Shown here in pieces: positions 56,801-64,000 of a stretch of 64,000 nucleotides of DNA (its first letter is position 1; each line of letters opens with the position of its first letter). Source of the DNA: Capitulum mitella (Eukaryota; Arthropoda; Thecostraca; Pollicipedomorpha; Pollicipedidae); contig CP099839.1 of NCBI GenBank assembly GCA_030062745.1, forward strand, positions 17,298,733-17,362,732, given 5' to 3'. Position numbers and translations under genes: made by a program. The notes beneath the pieces were generated by a model that was not told where the DNA came from, did not search any database, and worked only from the letters and a program-made list of their open reading frames with translations.

Positions 56801-59800
56801 CAAATGGGAACTTTGCGAAAGGGCTAGCGTTCTACGTAAGATTACCATCTCAACATGGTTAGCCGACACCATCCGAGCATAAGTGATGGGTGTACCAGGA
56901 CCAAAGCCAGGGTCAGTAAGGGTCATGGTCATCAAAGGCCAAGGTCAACCGGCTTGTGATCTAATCCAGATTTGCTTTGCATCACGTCGGTTTGTATGAA
57001 ATGTGCATTTAAAGACCTTAATAAAACACGTCTGGCACACTTACACGTATATATATATATATATAATGTTAACGCTTTATGGCAATGACGTCGTGTATTT
57101 GAGTTCATTATAACGAGATTGTTTTAGCGAAAACAGTTGACATAAAACTTACTTTGGATCCAAAGCCTCATCCAAAGTCAATGACCTCACTTCACTTATT
57201 TTGACCTTGCTGAGGTAAGTAAACGCTAGAAGTCTAGATGTACTGGTGTTGGATATCTTCACTGAGCATGCGCCAAAAGATGCTTTTAGGGCCCTTATTT
57301 ACACCTACGCTACACCAGTATCCCGTGTTGCTAGAAATCTGATCTTCAAAAAAATGAAAAGATAACACCAAAGGTCAATGATCTACATGATCTTGACCCG
57401 AAATCGTCAATCAAGACACGAAATGAAAGGGAATTGTCGTATTCCACGTTTTAAAGCTCAAGGTGCGCCCTTTTCCCGTTTCGTTCGAAAAGCCGTACGG
57501 AATGGCCTGTACGGGCCGAGAAAGTGCCCAAAGTTGACCTTTGCGACCCCATTTGACCTCGAAGATGCTGTCCCAGGGTCATGAAAACTGCACACTATGG
57601 AAATCTTTATAATGGCCCTACCCTGCCTCCAAACCTCTAGCTCGTTCCGTTCCCGAGATCGGAGGAGGGCACTTTTGTGACCCCTTCCACTGCGCCTGTT
57701 AAACTCAGCTGTTACCGTTTCGATACCGCAGTTCTCCCGCAGCTGCCTGGACTGAACTCAGTCCTGTCACCGTCTGAACTAAGCAGTTTCAGGACATGGT
57801 AGTCGCACATGCAGTGCGTCGATGGCTGATTTCACTGTGTGCAGAAATTTGGCGGACAGCTTACCAGCAGCTGCGGACGCCCGAGTGCTGTCATTTTGAT
57901 GGCAGCCAGGCCAGTGCACTGGGTGGAACCTAGAGAATGACAGAACGCATTATTGAACTTTTTAGGACCAGGGAGAAAACCTTCTGAAACTTCAAACGCA
58001 TACAATCGTTGCTAATGAAAGCATAATTGAATGAAATCCTTCTTGGATGAGAGCATAACAGAAAAAAAAACTTTTAAACAATATCTCCTGGTGAGAGGTT
58101 CATAGATGTTATGTTTCGGTACATGGCAATCGTGTCAAGAACAAGCGTCTGTGTAGTAAGCGTCGATTTGATGTTGCCATGATCTGAACAGCAGGTCTCC
58201 TTCGAAACGTTTTTATTATACCAACTGAGAATGGAATATAGCCAGGTACCTGATGTGCGTACACTGCAAACCGGTGCACTACAAAATCAGGTCACACTAG
58301 CTGAGCATCTGTGAGGGCTACTGAGAACGAAATGAAACAGGCTGAAACCGGACAAGAGGGAGCTCTGGGACGCTGTCAACAGCGGCCCAGGAGGACCGGA
58401 CAGCGCAAAGCCTACCTGACACAGCTTCGATACTCTTCAGGAAGGTCTCCATGTTCTTCTCGCACTGGGCCTCGTTCATGTAGAAGTACGTGCGCGCGCT
58501 CTGCACGTGCTCCCGACGGTCGGCGAATTCGCGGTGCGCGTGGTACCGCGTCATGGGATCGGCTTCCCCTGCTGACAAAACAATGGAGGAGGATGTTAGA
58601 CGTTTGGAGGCTGATTGCAGAATGGTTTCATGTGGCCGAAGAATGCCTTGTAGGGCCGCGATAAGTCTCACCATTACGGGTGGGGCATTGTAAAATATCC
58701 GGAGTCAAATGGTAATATGAAATGCAGCGAACTAGACAGCAGGAATGACTAAAGCCAGGCATTTCAAGCAGCCATCAGTGGCTGACCAAACAAATTGAAC
58801 GTGTATGAAAACACAGCTCCAACGAAGAAGTCAGATGAACCGCCTGATGGATCTTATAGAGGAAAACACGAAATGCTAACAGCAGTCAAGCTAACTAACA
58901 GCTGTCCAACGAGACAAATGAAGTCACGTGAATTCAAGCTCCCATGGTACCGTTTCTGCCCTGCTCAGGGCCAAACACTGTCAGACCTCAATGCCACACA
59001 AAGGAGTCTGTTTGCTCTCAGGATTTGAAGATCAAAAATTGTTTTTAAAACCGCCAACGTCAAGTCAACACAACTTCCAAAAGTCCCATAACAATATGCG
59101 CTTTACGTCAAACTGTACTGTGTCCGAAGAAACCCAGTGGTTCCAAACGCCTGGTACGTGCATTCTAGCATACACTACAGCATCTCAAGGTCGAAGATCA
59201 AACCCGGCTTCACAGTGAAGGGCGGGCGTGGAATGCCAGCGATGAGCCAAAGCTCTTTAATTTCATACAAGACGCGCACATTTTCCAGGGCAGTACAAAC
59301 GGCCGGTTAGAAGTCGGTGCTCTAAGAGAGGCTCTTCTGTATCTGCCGACGGGCGGCCCGGGCACTACGCCCACCATGCACTGCGCAATGCAGCTGTTGG
59401 CCAACATCCAGGCGTCATGGCCCAGCAGTCCATTCAGAGCGGCTCCAGACGGCCACTGAAAACGACTCTGACCTGACGTGCCAGAAACGTCCTGCCGCCC
59501 CGACTCCTCCCCCCTGACCCACTTCCAGTTGCCACCGCCACGGCCCGTCATCAAGGTCAGGGCCACCAGAAACTTTACAGCAAATACGTGTGCGCTCGAC
59601 CTCGAAACGTTTAAGGTTAGCTGGGCGACCAGCATGATCATGGACCTGGACTGACTTACACGAAACCTCGAGATCTCCTGGCTTCGAGCAGGATCTGCCG
59701 AAAGAGATACGCATTGCGTGAATAGTTGGTACTTGACATATAAGTGGACGAGGGAAAGTGCACTGTAACTTTGTTGACGTACGACATATGACACATACGG

Positions 59801-62800
59801 CATATGGCATACGACATATGACATAAACATACGAATACTTTCCAAACATTTGGCATGACAGCACGCCAACTCTAAGGACAGCATGCGTACGCAAAAGAAT
59901 TCAGCAAGTCTGCCCGTTATCACATCCAGTTACAATGCAGGTTTTTGGCATCAGGATGCCCAAAATAATTCAGGCAAGTTGATGCACTTCCTTGCGGCGC
60001 TGGTGGTTTCTGGATGACTTGCATACATGATATGCTGATAATTTTCGTGTCACACTCACAGTATTAGTTTACCACTCCCCAAAACGCATCTCTAAAAACT
60101 GGCTGTTCAGTTACGTAACTTTCAAAAAATTAAGCACGACCAAGGGAGAGGAAGCTGCAATGATAACCAACCCGTCGGGTTCACGCGTCAGTGTCTTCAC
60201 GCAGGTGGCCTGTCTCGCCAGACGACAGGCAGTCCTCTACAGTTACTGTTACTGTTATTGTTGATATATTTATTCTTGCCGTTACGTAAGGAGAAGGTAA
60301 TGTATACAGAATAACCGTTCTACCATTGTATGGTACACATGAAATTCATATCTGAGTATCGGGATATACGAGCCTTCTTAGGCTTTCTTTCCAGAAGCTC
60401 AGCAAAACAGTATCTTGAGGGCATTACTACATTATGTTTACTAATTTCGTGAAAAACGTGCACATGCTATGCCAGCAATTTTGCTTCTTTTCAAGCAACC
60501 AAGAGATGCTTGTCAGTATTACCTTCAGCCCTGCAATGGCTTGGCATCCACCAAAAAATATCACCCATGAAGACAGCCGTAAACAACTAATGAATAGTAA
60601 ATATTCCCCGATTATCGACACGTGGAAAACTGTTAAATGCACCTTTAACCGGTTATTTACGACTAGCAGTAATCAAAATTGAGTGAAACGTTATAGAGAC
60701 TTCAAGGGCGCATTCCGGTAGCACTTTCATTGATGCGTCATAAGGCTTGTGTTGGCCAATGCACAAGGCACGTTCAATAAACATACAAACTACGCTTTGC
60801 CAAGCACACCCCCAGCCGACGTCACATGACCTTCAGCCCACTCTGGTATCGTTCCAACTCAGATCTGTCGGTGTCGGATACGTAACGCAGGACGCTGGGG
60901 CTGCTCTCGGGGTGAGGGACGGAGACGTCCCTCATTAACCCCATGATCGGCATCTATATCCGCACAACTGCACCGTTCTGGCCCAGGCGGTGGGCTCCGC
61001 GGGTAAACGACCATTCGCACCGCGAACCTCGCTGCGCTGCTGCCAGTTTCACGGCGCGGAACGCGGGTTACGCAAGCCGGACTTGGAGCGCGCCCATGTG
61101 CGCACGGGGACACTGAAATGGTCCTGATATCGATCCACGCCGTCGTCCAGCAAAGTAACCGGGAGCCGGTGGCCGCGGACCGACCGAGCAAAAGGCTCGG
61201 TGCGACACATCGACCCGCCGACCGACTGAACCGCTGTAAGCCACAATATAGACCCCAGCAAGTCAAGCGGTAACTCGTGAGGGAACTCTGTTTCGATTCA
61301 CAGCGAACGGTGTCATCAACACTCACGTCGTTAAATCGGATGGAAGCCCACTCCGGTTCATCTACGTTTCCTATTCATCGGAAGTTGCCTTATCGGGGAT
61401 CAGCACCAACAGTTAACGACTTCTGACATGCGCTAAAAATATTCCTGGCTACCTTCAACGAAATGGAAGGCACAAAGGCGAAGGAGTCGAAAGCCTGGAT
61501 TGTGCCTCCACCCTCCCCGTCCCCACCTCCCACGTCTTTGTGTTACAAAAATGTAGCATTGCCGATATGGCACCACATGTGGAAATCACGTCACTTTTTC
61601 CCCGTGAAGTTTGAAAACACTGGTATCATTAATTACCAGCCTTACAGGGACGGATTTCTTACGATAGATAGTCAACGGAACGTATTACTTTTCGGTTCGC
61701 GTTTTCTTACAACTGTTTTTTGCGTGTAAATGAAACAACCTAAACGTGTCACACTGATTTTTTAGGGCCTATGTACGCCGTCTCGGGCTTGACAGATCAT
61801 AACGGCAAGAAATAAGAACGCATGTTCAGCGGATTTGCCGACTGAAACAAATCCTTCAATGTTTCTTACGACAAAAACACCGATGCTCAGAAAGAAGTCC
61901 CAGAACGTAGTCAGATCGTTATCTGGTGAGGGTAAAATATGAAATGCAATAGACAAACAGGATTTTGGAAAACAAAAGATTTGATCGCATGGGTCCGCTT
62001 TAGGCAGGCTACATTTCAGGCATTATCAAACCATCCGCATGCCTCCAGACGTCTTTCACCTTACAGAAAGCAAACGCTAAATGTACAGTGACACATCGGA
62101 CTAAGATAAAAGACGGCACGATGCTATCACACAAAGAAGACGTGAGTATGCGTGCGTAAATGTTAATATTAGTGCGTTTTGCGACACATGTTTTGATATC
62201 CTGTGCTACATTTCATCTCATGCATGTTGTTTTGGATCCGATGCAAATATTTCTTGGGAAGCCATAAGATACAAAGATAATGAATGCTGATCGTCCCCTT
62301 ACTGTTCCTTTCGTCTGGCTTATCAGGCGAACAGCCAATAAAAATACAGCAGGCGGCTGATTTAGGGTCGCATTTCACAAGTGAGAGGTACATTTGAAAA
62401 CTGCGCATTCTTTTGAGTAAAAAGAAAACCAAACCATTATTTCTGGCTATCCTAAAATTAAGCTTGGGCGGAACGATGAGCAAGACCCCCCAAACCTGGG
62501 GAAGCCAAAAAACCAAACGCCTTAACCCTATTCCCGGAGGGCTAGACGGTATGGCCGATTCCCGGCAGGGGGGGCGGATTCGGCCCCCCCTGAGATCTCG
62601 AGAACTACTTGTCCGATTTGATCGCAACAAACGGCAATCGATTTGCCGTGACGTCAACTACATTTTTATAAAAAGAAATTTCCAAAATTTTGAAATTTGT
62701 GGATACAGGGGGGGGGGGCAAAAATGTCAAAATGGGGGGTACTTTTGGACTTCTTATAACTCCGTTGTTTATCGATCGATTTCGATGAAACTGGCATCAA

Positions 62801-63997
62801 TCGAGAGATCATGGATAGGGCTTTTACCACGGGTGCACAAATCTGAAATTTTGAGAAAATTCATGGGCGTTCACAGGGTTTCAAAAATAGGAGGATTAGT
62901 TTTCTAACAACTGAATGAACAAAAGAGGCAAACACCCTTTTTTGGCTTCTGCTAGTCATGTTATACTAAAGAAGTACAAATCGCATTACAATGTTTGTAT
63001 AATGTTAGCATAGGCGATGCCAGGGACATGAAAAGGGGGGAACTGTCATGGTCACACGTTTCTCAGATCAACTTGTGACCTTTGACCTTAAATGACCTCC
63101 AGTGACCTTGGGGTCACTTGGAATGATCTCCTATGCATTTAATATTATCTTTAAACGTTTTCAATCATTCGAATTCACTCTATTTCAAAAATTTCATTTT
63201 ATGGCTATTGCGATATAGGGTACGCGCACTGACATTTCAGATCATAGCTCCGTGACCCGACCTAATATCAACCTGAAACTTGGTACACAAGTAGAAGGCA
63301 CCTTTCTACGCCATATATATTCCGGGTTTGGCATTTGAAAAAACGGCGCCGAAATTATAGCGAAAAAAACAAATTTTGACTTTTGACCTTGACCTGACCT
63401 TGTAAAATGACCTCAGGTGAACAAAATTACATCTGCACATGGCCCAATTATTTAGCTATACATCTGTGTAAAGTTTTAAGTTATATCTTCAAAACTCTGT
63501 TTTTGGCAGATATTTTCCTTTTACCCTTAACATGGCCAAAAATGGCATGAGGTGCCTCCCAAAAACGTTGCCTGACTCCGCCCCTGAGCAAAGTAGAATT
63601 TTGAAATTTTGTCACAGCACGTAGAACGAATAGCTAGGAAAAGTCACCAAGTTTCGTGAAGCTGCGTTAAAAAGGCTGGAATTGGCAAGCAAAAAACCCG
63701 AGGGGGGCGGATTCCGCCCCCCCCCCCCTGCCGGGAATAGGGGTAAGGGCGAAAGAATTGACATTTCTCTAGTGGCGCGATAACCATCCTTGTTACGGTC
63801 ATTTCCACGTATTTTGCTTTTGTATTTTGCTTCCCGTAAAACTGCGAAATAGACCAGCAAGAAAACTGGCACATGAACACTTACGACATCTCGACCTTTT
63901 CCGCTTCTTCCGTACTGATGTCCTCTTCAACTGAATAGTCCAGGATAGACTTCACTCCGAACGAACGCATTCGTTCGATCGATGGACGAATGTCATC
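35623..63997 (-). CDS. Proline dehydrogenase 1, mitochondrial (N-terminus beyond the window)
   Basis: Exons in transcript order, by high-to-low coordinates: 63997-63885, 59694-59660, 58571-58416, 57929-57865, 54227-54046, 52388-52214, 51029-50919, 47366-47235, 40044-39848, 39719-39631, 35828-35623. They total 1,461 nt, 486 codons plus stop. All ten internal junctions are GT-AG and phase-consistent. PRODH is an FAD flavoenzyme of the mitochondrial inner membrane that oxidises proline to pyrroline-5-carboxylate and feeds electrons to the respiratory chain. Family blocks in order: [131 protein letters not shown] and [11 protein letters not shown], whose arginines contact the proline carboxylate in this family. 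The mitochondrial targeting part is outside. The similar PRODH2 (hydroxyproline dehydrogenase) is less likely from these blocks. Confidence 0.95.
36155..36197. repeat. Perfect 19-bp inverted repeat
   Basis: GCACATGTTTTACACATGC (36,155-36,173) and its exact reverse complement (36,179-36,197) are separated by GGGAG. It could form a hairpin in the PRODH pre-mRNA or a cruciform in DNA. The stem is too short for a typical animal pre-miRNA. Confidence 0.75.
36289..37374. mobile_element. Probable truncated TTAA-type element, rich in TGACC/GGTCA
   Basis: TTAACACCCGCC followed by AATTTCCCTAATAACTC resembles the left end of the element at 48,267 (TTAACCCGC, then TTTTTCCTGAATAACTTT). The interior holds many TGACCT words, for example at about 37,263-37,302. 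No right end was found; the LINE fragment follows directly. Confidence 0.35.
37385..38725 (-). mobile_element. Decayed LINE (non-LTR retrotransposon) reverse transcriptase, 3' portion
   Basis: Reading right to left, three frames carry successive parts of a LINE polymerase. First comes [20 protein letters not shown], then the motif A region [19 protein letters not shown] (about 38,575-38,520). Next come [12 protein letters not shown] and a changed motif C, YTDNT, where YADDT is usual (about 38,300). Then [15 protein letters not shown] and [11 protein letters not shown] (38,118-37,870), and last the C-terminal [18 protein letters not shown] block (about 37,560). Frameshifts and the altered catalytic Asp make it inactive. 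Clade is uncertain; the conserved blocks suggest the Jockey/CR1 side. Confidence 0.8.
38726..39434 (+). mobile_element. Family 1 MITE copy F, 3'-truncated
   Basis: CCCTATTCCCGG at 38,730-38,741 is preceded by TTAC, a mutated TTAA. It follows the family sequence to about 39,434 and then stops without the right inverted repeat. It abuts the 5' edge of the LINE fragment. Confidence 0.75.
39631..39719 (-). CDS. PRODH exon (FGQLLGMCD block)
   Basis: Acceptor TTTGTTCCAG, donor CTGG|GTAAGC; 89 nt with phase 1 in and phase 1 out. It encodes [20 protein letters not shown] and [10 protein letters not shown]. The FGQLLGMCD segment is near-invariant in PRODH. Confidence 0.95.
39848..40044 (-). CDS. PRODH exon (GYEDPINPT and VASHNEDTV blocks)
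   Basis: Acceptor GTCTCCTCACAG, donor CAAAA|GTGAGA; 197 nt. It encodes [20 protein letters not shown] and later [18 protein letters not shown]. Its acceptor and first dozen bases are repeated in the adjacent tandem array at 40,036-40,275. Confidence 0.95.
40036..40275 (-). repeat. About 41-bp tandem repeat containing the PRODH splice acceptor
   Basis: Six units start at about 40,036, 40,078, 40,121, 40,161, 40,201 and 40,242, a spacing of 40-43 bp. On the - strand each carries a version of TCTCCTGACCTGTCTGACG, then (A)CAG or TAG, then GAGAACACG. The first unit overlaps the true acceptor and the start of the exon at 40,044. Several units therefore contain acceptor-like AG sites. Confidence 0.75.
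40276..40440. repeat. About 24-bp tandem repeat
   Basis: Loose repeats of CCTGACGCCTCTCTGGTTCCTCA and variants, about seven copies, directly adjoin the 41-bp array inside the intron. Confidence 0.65.
40441..42668. other. PRODH intron sequence with nothing recognised
   Basis: No exon, RNA gene or transposon end was recognised. A GTTGATCTGCATTCT-like word occurs at about 39,443 and 40,777, perhaps a minor dispersed repeat. Confidence 0.4.
42677..46063. mobile_element. 3.4-kb hAT-like non-autonomous element
   Basis: It is flanked on both sides by a perfect 8-bp duplication, GTCAGGAC (42,669-42,676 and 46,064-46,071). The left end is CAGGGGCGGATCCAGGA; the right end, reverse-complemented, is TAGGCGCGGATTCAAGGA. 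Both features fit hAT elements. The interior is mostly degenerate GGCCCCTGAGACGG-type repeats and a TTAA-type element at 44,132-45,454. No transposase frame was recognised. Confidence 0.72.
44132..45454. mobile_element. TTAA-flanked element, family 3, copy 1
   Basis: TTAA at 44,132-44,135 is followed by CACGCGCACTGGAAGG; at the right, CCTCTTCCACTGCGCGGG precedes TTAA at 45,451-45,454. A second copy of the right end, CCCTTCCAATGCGCG, lies just inside at about 45,407. The interior has many AAGGTCAAGGTCA words. It sits inside the hAT-like element and was probably inserted later. Confidence 0.65.
46360..46710. other. GC- and CpG-rich patch in a PRODH intron
   Basis: About 350 bp of very GC-rich sequence with dense CG, next to a palindromic-looking CGTGGAATTC-type repeat stretch at about 46,200-46,345. 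It could be an unmethylated patch or a transposon remnant. A 208-codon frame here matches no family. Confidence 0.3.
47235..47366 (-). CDS. PRODH exon ([11 protein letters not shown] and LVRGAYMEQ blocks)
   Basis: Acceptor GTTTGCCAG, donor CAG|GTAATC; 132 nt, phase 0 at both ends. It encodes [20 protein letters not shown] and later [13 protein letters not shown], the segment that lines the flavin site in this family. Confidence 0.96.
47367..48266. other. PRODH intron, nothing recognised
   Basis: No exon or repeat end was identified. Open frames up to 177 codons on the + strand overlap the exon antisense and are not supported. Confidence 0.4.
48267..49590. mobile_element. TTAA-flanked element, family 2
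   Basis: TTAA 48,267-48,270 plus CCCGCACCGCCTGGGG at the left; CCAGGTGGCGCCGGG plus TTAA 49,587-49,590 at the right; about 1.3 kb. The ends are imperfect inverted repeats. The interior is rich in TGACCT/AGGTCA. A relic of the same family lies at 1,505-1,568. No transposase. Confidence 0.68.
50919..51029 (-). CDS. PRODH exon ([15 protein letters not shown] block)
   Basis: Acceptor GATGTTACAG, donor AAG|GTAAGA; exactly 37 codons in phase 0. It encodes [20 protein letters not shown] and [17 protein letters not shown], one of the most conserved PRODH segments. Confidence 0.96.
51478..51660 (-). other. Unidentified coding-like open frame in a PRODH intron
   Basis: A stop-to-stop frame of about 60 codons reads like real protein (for example [17 protein letters not shown] and [18 protein letters not shown]). 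It is preceded by an acceptor-like CACGCACAG and followed by a donor-like GTGGAG|GTAAAT. Between those sites it is 158 nt, not a multiple of three, so it cannot be a simple cassette exon of PRODH. The [10 protein letters not shown] start faintly recalls an F-box. It may be an exon of a nested gene or a transposon fragment. Confidence 0.3.
51715..51850. repeat. AT-rich simple sequence
   Basis: Runs of AAATAAAATAAATAAAATAAT and TTATTTATTTTC in both orientations. Low-complexity intron sequence. Confidence 0.8.
52214..52388 (-). CDS. PRODH exon (LFSWSGLID region)
   Basis: Acceptor CGTTTCCAG, donor TCG|GTATGA; 175 nt. It encodes [20 protein letters not shown] and continues [19 protein letters not shown] and [17 protein letters not shown]. 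Its order and spacing match the less conserved middle of PRODH. Confidence 0.9.
52389..54045. other. PRODH intron, no supported gene
   Basis: A G run at about 52,422. A 183-codon + frame at 53,240-53,791 and a 108-codon - frame overlapping it match no known family and have no codon or homology support. Confidence 0.4.
54046..54227 (-). CDS. PRODH exon ([15 protein letters not shown] region)
   Basis: Acceptor CGCTTCAG, donor AAAGG|GTGAGA; 182 nt. It encodes [20 protein letters not shown] and later [17 protein letters not shown]. Aligns with the QFSEVL helix that follows the ALGRPQ block in PRODH. Confidence 0.9.
54228..56086. other. PRODH intron, nothing recognised
   Basis: Contains a G run at about 55,753 and AT-rich sequence at 55,550-55,620. 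No exon or RNA gene recognised. Confidence 0.4.
56087..56364. mobile_element. hAT-like MITE, 278 bp
   Basis: The left end CAGGGGCGTATGCAGGA and the right end (reverse complement CACTGGCGTACTGAAAGG) are related. The flanks CCGACTGG (56,079-56,086) and CCGACAGG (56,365-56,372) form an 8-bp duplication with one mismatch. No coding capacity. Confidence 0.55.
56639..57702. mobile_element. TTAA-type element, family 3, copy 2
   Basis: The left end CACGTGCACTGGAAGAG follows a degraded TTAA; the right end CCCCTTCCACTGCGCCTG precedes TTAA at 57,699-57,702. Interior words match the element at 44,132-45,454, including GGTCATGGTCATCAAAGG. A TA dinucleotide run lies at about 57,049-57,064. Confidence 0.55.
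57865..57929 (-). CDS. PRODH exon ([10 protein letters not shown] block)
   Basis: Acceptor CATTCTCTAG, donor CTG|GTAAGC; 65 nt. It encodes [20 protein letters not shown] and LL. The AIKxTALGRPQ motif is a PRODH signature. Confidence 0.93.
58416..58571 (-). CDS. PRODH exon ([14 protein letters not shown] block)
   Basis: Acceptor TTTTGTCAG, donor TCAG|GTAGGC; 156 nt. It encodes [36 protein letters not shown] and [12 protein letters not shown], matching the SARTYFYANEAKC segment of the family. Confidence 0.95.
59660..59694 (-). CDS. PRODH 35-nt microexon
   Basis: Acceptor ATCTCTTTCGGCAG and donor CGT|GTAAGT. One base, eleven codons ([11 protein letters not shown]) and one base. It joins the exon at 63,885 (which leaves TC) to the exon at 58,571 (which needs two bases) with both phases correct; direct joining of those two exons breaks the frame. 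The residues fall in the variable linker of PRODH, so homology adds little; the phase and splice-site fit is the evidence. Confidence 0.7.
60000..62520. other. PRODH intron, nothing recognised
   Basis: A GC-rich patch lies at about 60,880-61,260. A 155-codon - frame there matches no family. No exon, RNA gene or transposon end was identified. Confidence 0.4.
62522..63746 (+). mobile_element. Family 1 MITE copy E, best intact reference copy
   Basis: TTAA 62,522-62,525 plus CCCTATTCCCGG at the left; CCGGGAATAGGG followed by GTAA (63,743-63,746, a mutated TTAA) at the right; 1,217 bp. Just inside both ends lie G-run/C-run palindromes (GGGGGGCGGATTCGGCCCCCC-type). The interior carries TGACCTTTGACCTT and TGACCTTGACCTGACC words. 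Lies in a PRODH intron. Confidence 0.85.
63885..63997 (-). CDS. PRODH exon, first one in the window
   Basis: TAG at 64,000-63,998 serves as acceptor at the very edge, and the donor is ATGTC|GTAAGT. The 113 nt encode [20 protein letters not shown] and [17 protein letters not shown], the conserved FGVxxILDYxVEED segment of the PRODH barrel. Upstream exons lie beyond the window. Confidence 0.93.
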
Positions 63998-64000
63998 CTA

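Noticed and set aside
59210..59923. 237-codon - strand frame containing the microexon region
   Set aside because: It has no recognisable domain, crosses low-complexity ATATG/CATATG repeats, and is not in the PRODH frame except by chance overlap.

Overview
This is animal genomic DNA, most likely from an arthropod and possibly a crustacean. The evidence is spliced genes with GT-AG introns of 0.3 to 7 kb, an aldolase gene with interchangeable last exons (an arrangement known from Drosophila), and introns full of small DNA transposons. The species cannot be named from the sequence alone. Three genes can be supported.

Layout. (1) About 8,727-14,106, + strand: the conserved C-terminal part of an INO80D-like subunit of the INO80 chromatin-remodelling complex, in six exons with two Cys/His zinc-binding modules; one frame break is visible in its first large exon. 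A weak candidate first exon lies at 5,410-5,414. (2) 26.8-35.1 kb, + strand: a complete class I fructose-bisphosphate aldolase gene with a probable non-coding first exon, three constant coding exons and two alternative last exons. (3) 35,623-63,997, - strand: proline dehydrogenase (PRODH), eleven coding exons including a 35-nt microexon, with the N-terminus beyond the right edge. Aldolase and PRODH converge tail to tail with only about 1 kb between their stop codons. They serve glycolysis/gluconeogenesis and mitochondrial proline oxidation; nothing suggests co-regulation.

Between and inside the genes are mobile elements. The main family is about 1.2 kb, has termini CCCTATTCCCGG...CCGGGAATAGGG, and is flanked by TTAA. 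It looks piggyBac-like and non-autonomous. Three copies are nested inside one another at 19.07-22.98 kb. Two more TTAA-flanked families and three hAT-like elements with 8-bp target duplications are present, one of them 3.4 kb long. A decayed LINE reverse transcriptase fragment lies in a PRODH intron. There are also degenerate GGCCCCTGAGACGG-type repeat fields, a 145-bp tandem repeat, and a 41-bp tandem repeat that copies a PRODH splice acceptor.

Base composition is a mosaic. About 1-3.3 kb, 5.5-8.7 kb and 27.1-29.5 kb have almost no CG dinucleotides, while flanking stretches and 3' exons are rich in them. This fits germline methylation of the 5' parts of gene bodies and helps to place promoters near 3.7-5.4 kb and 26.8 kb. 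No wholly new gene system is evident. The most unusual items are the three-level transposon nest, the splice-acceptor repeat array and the CpG blocks.
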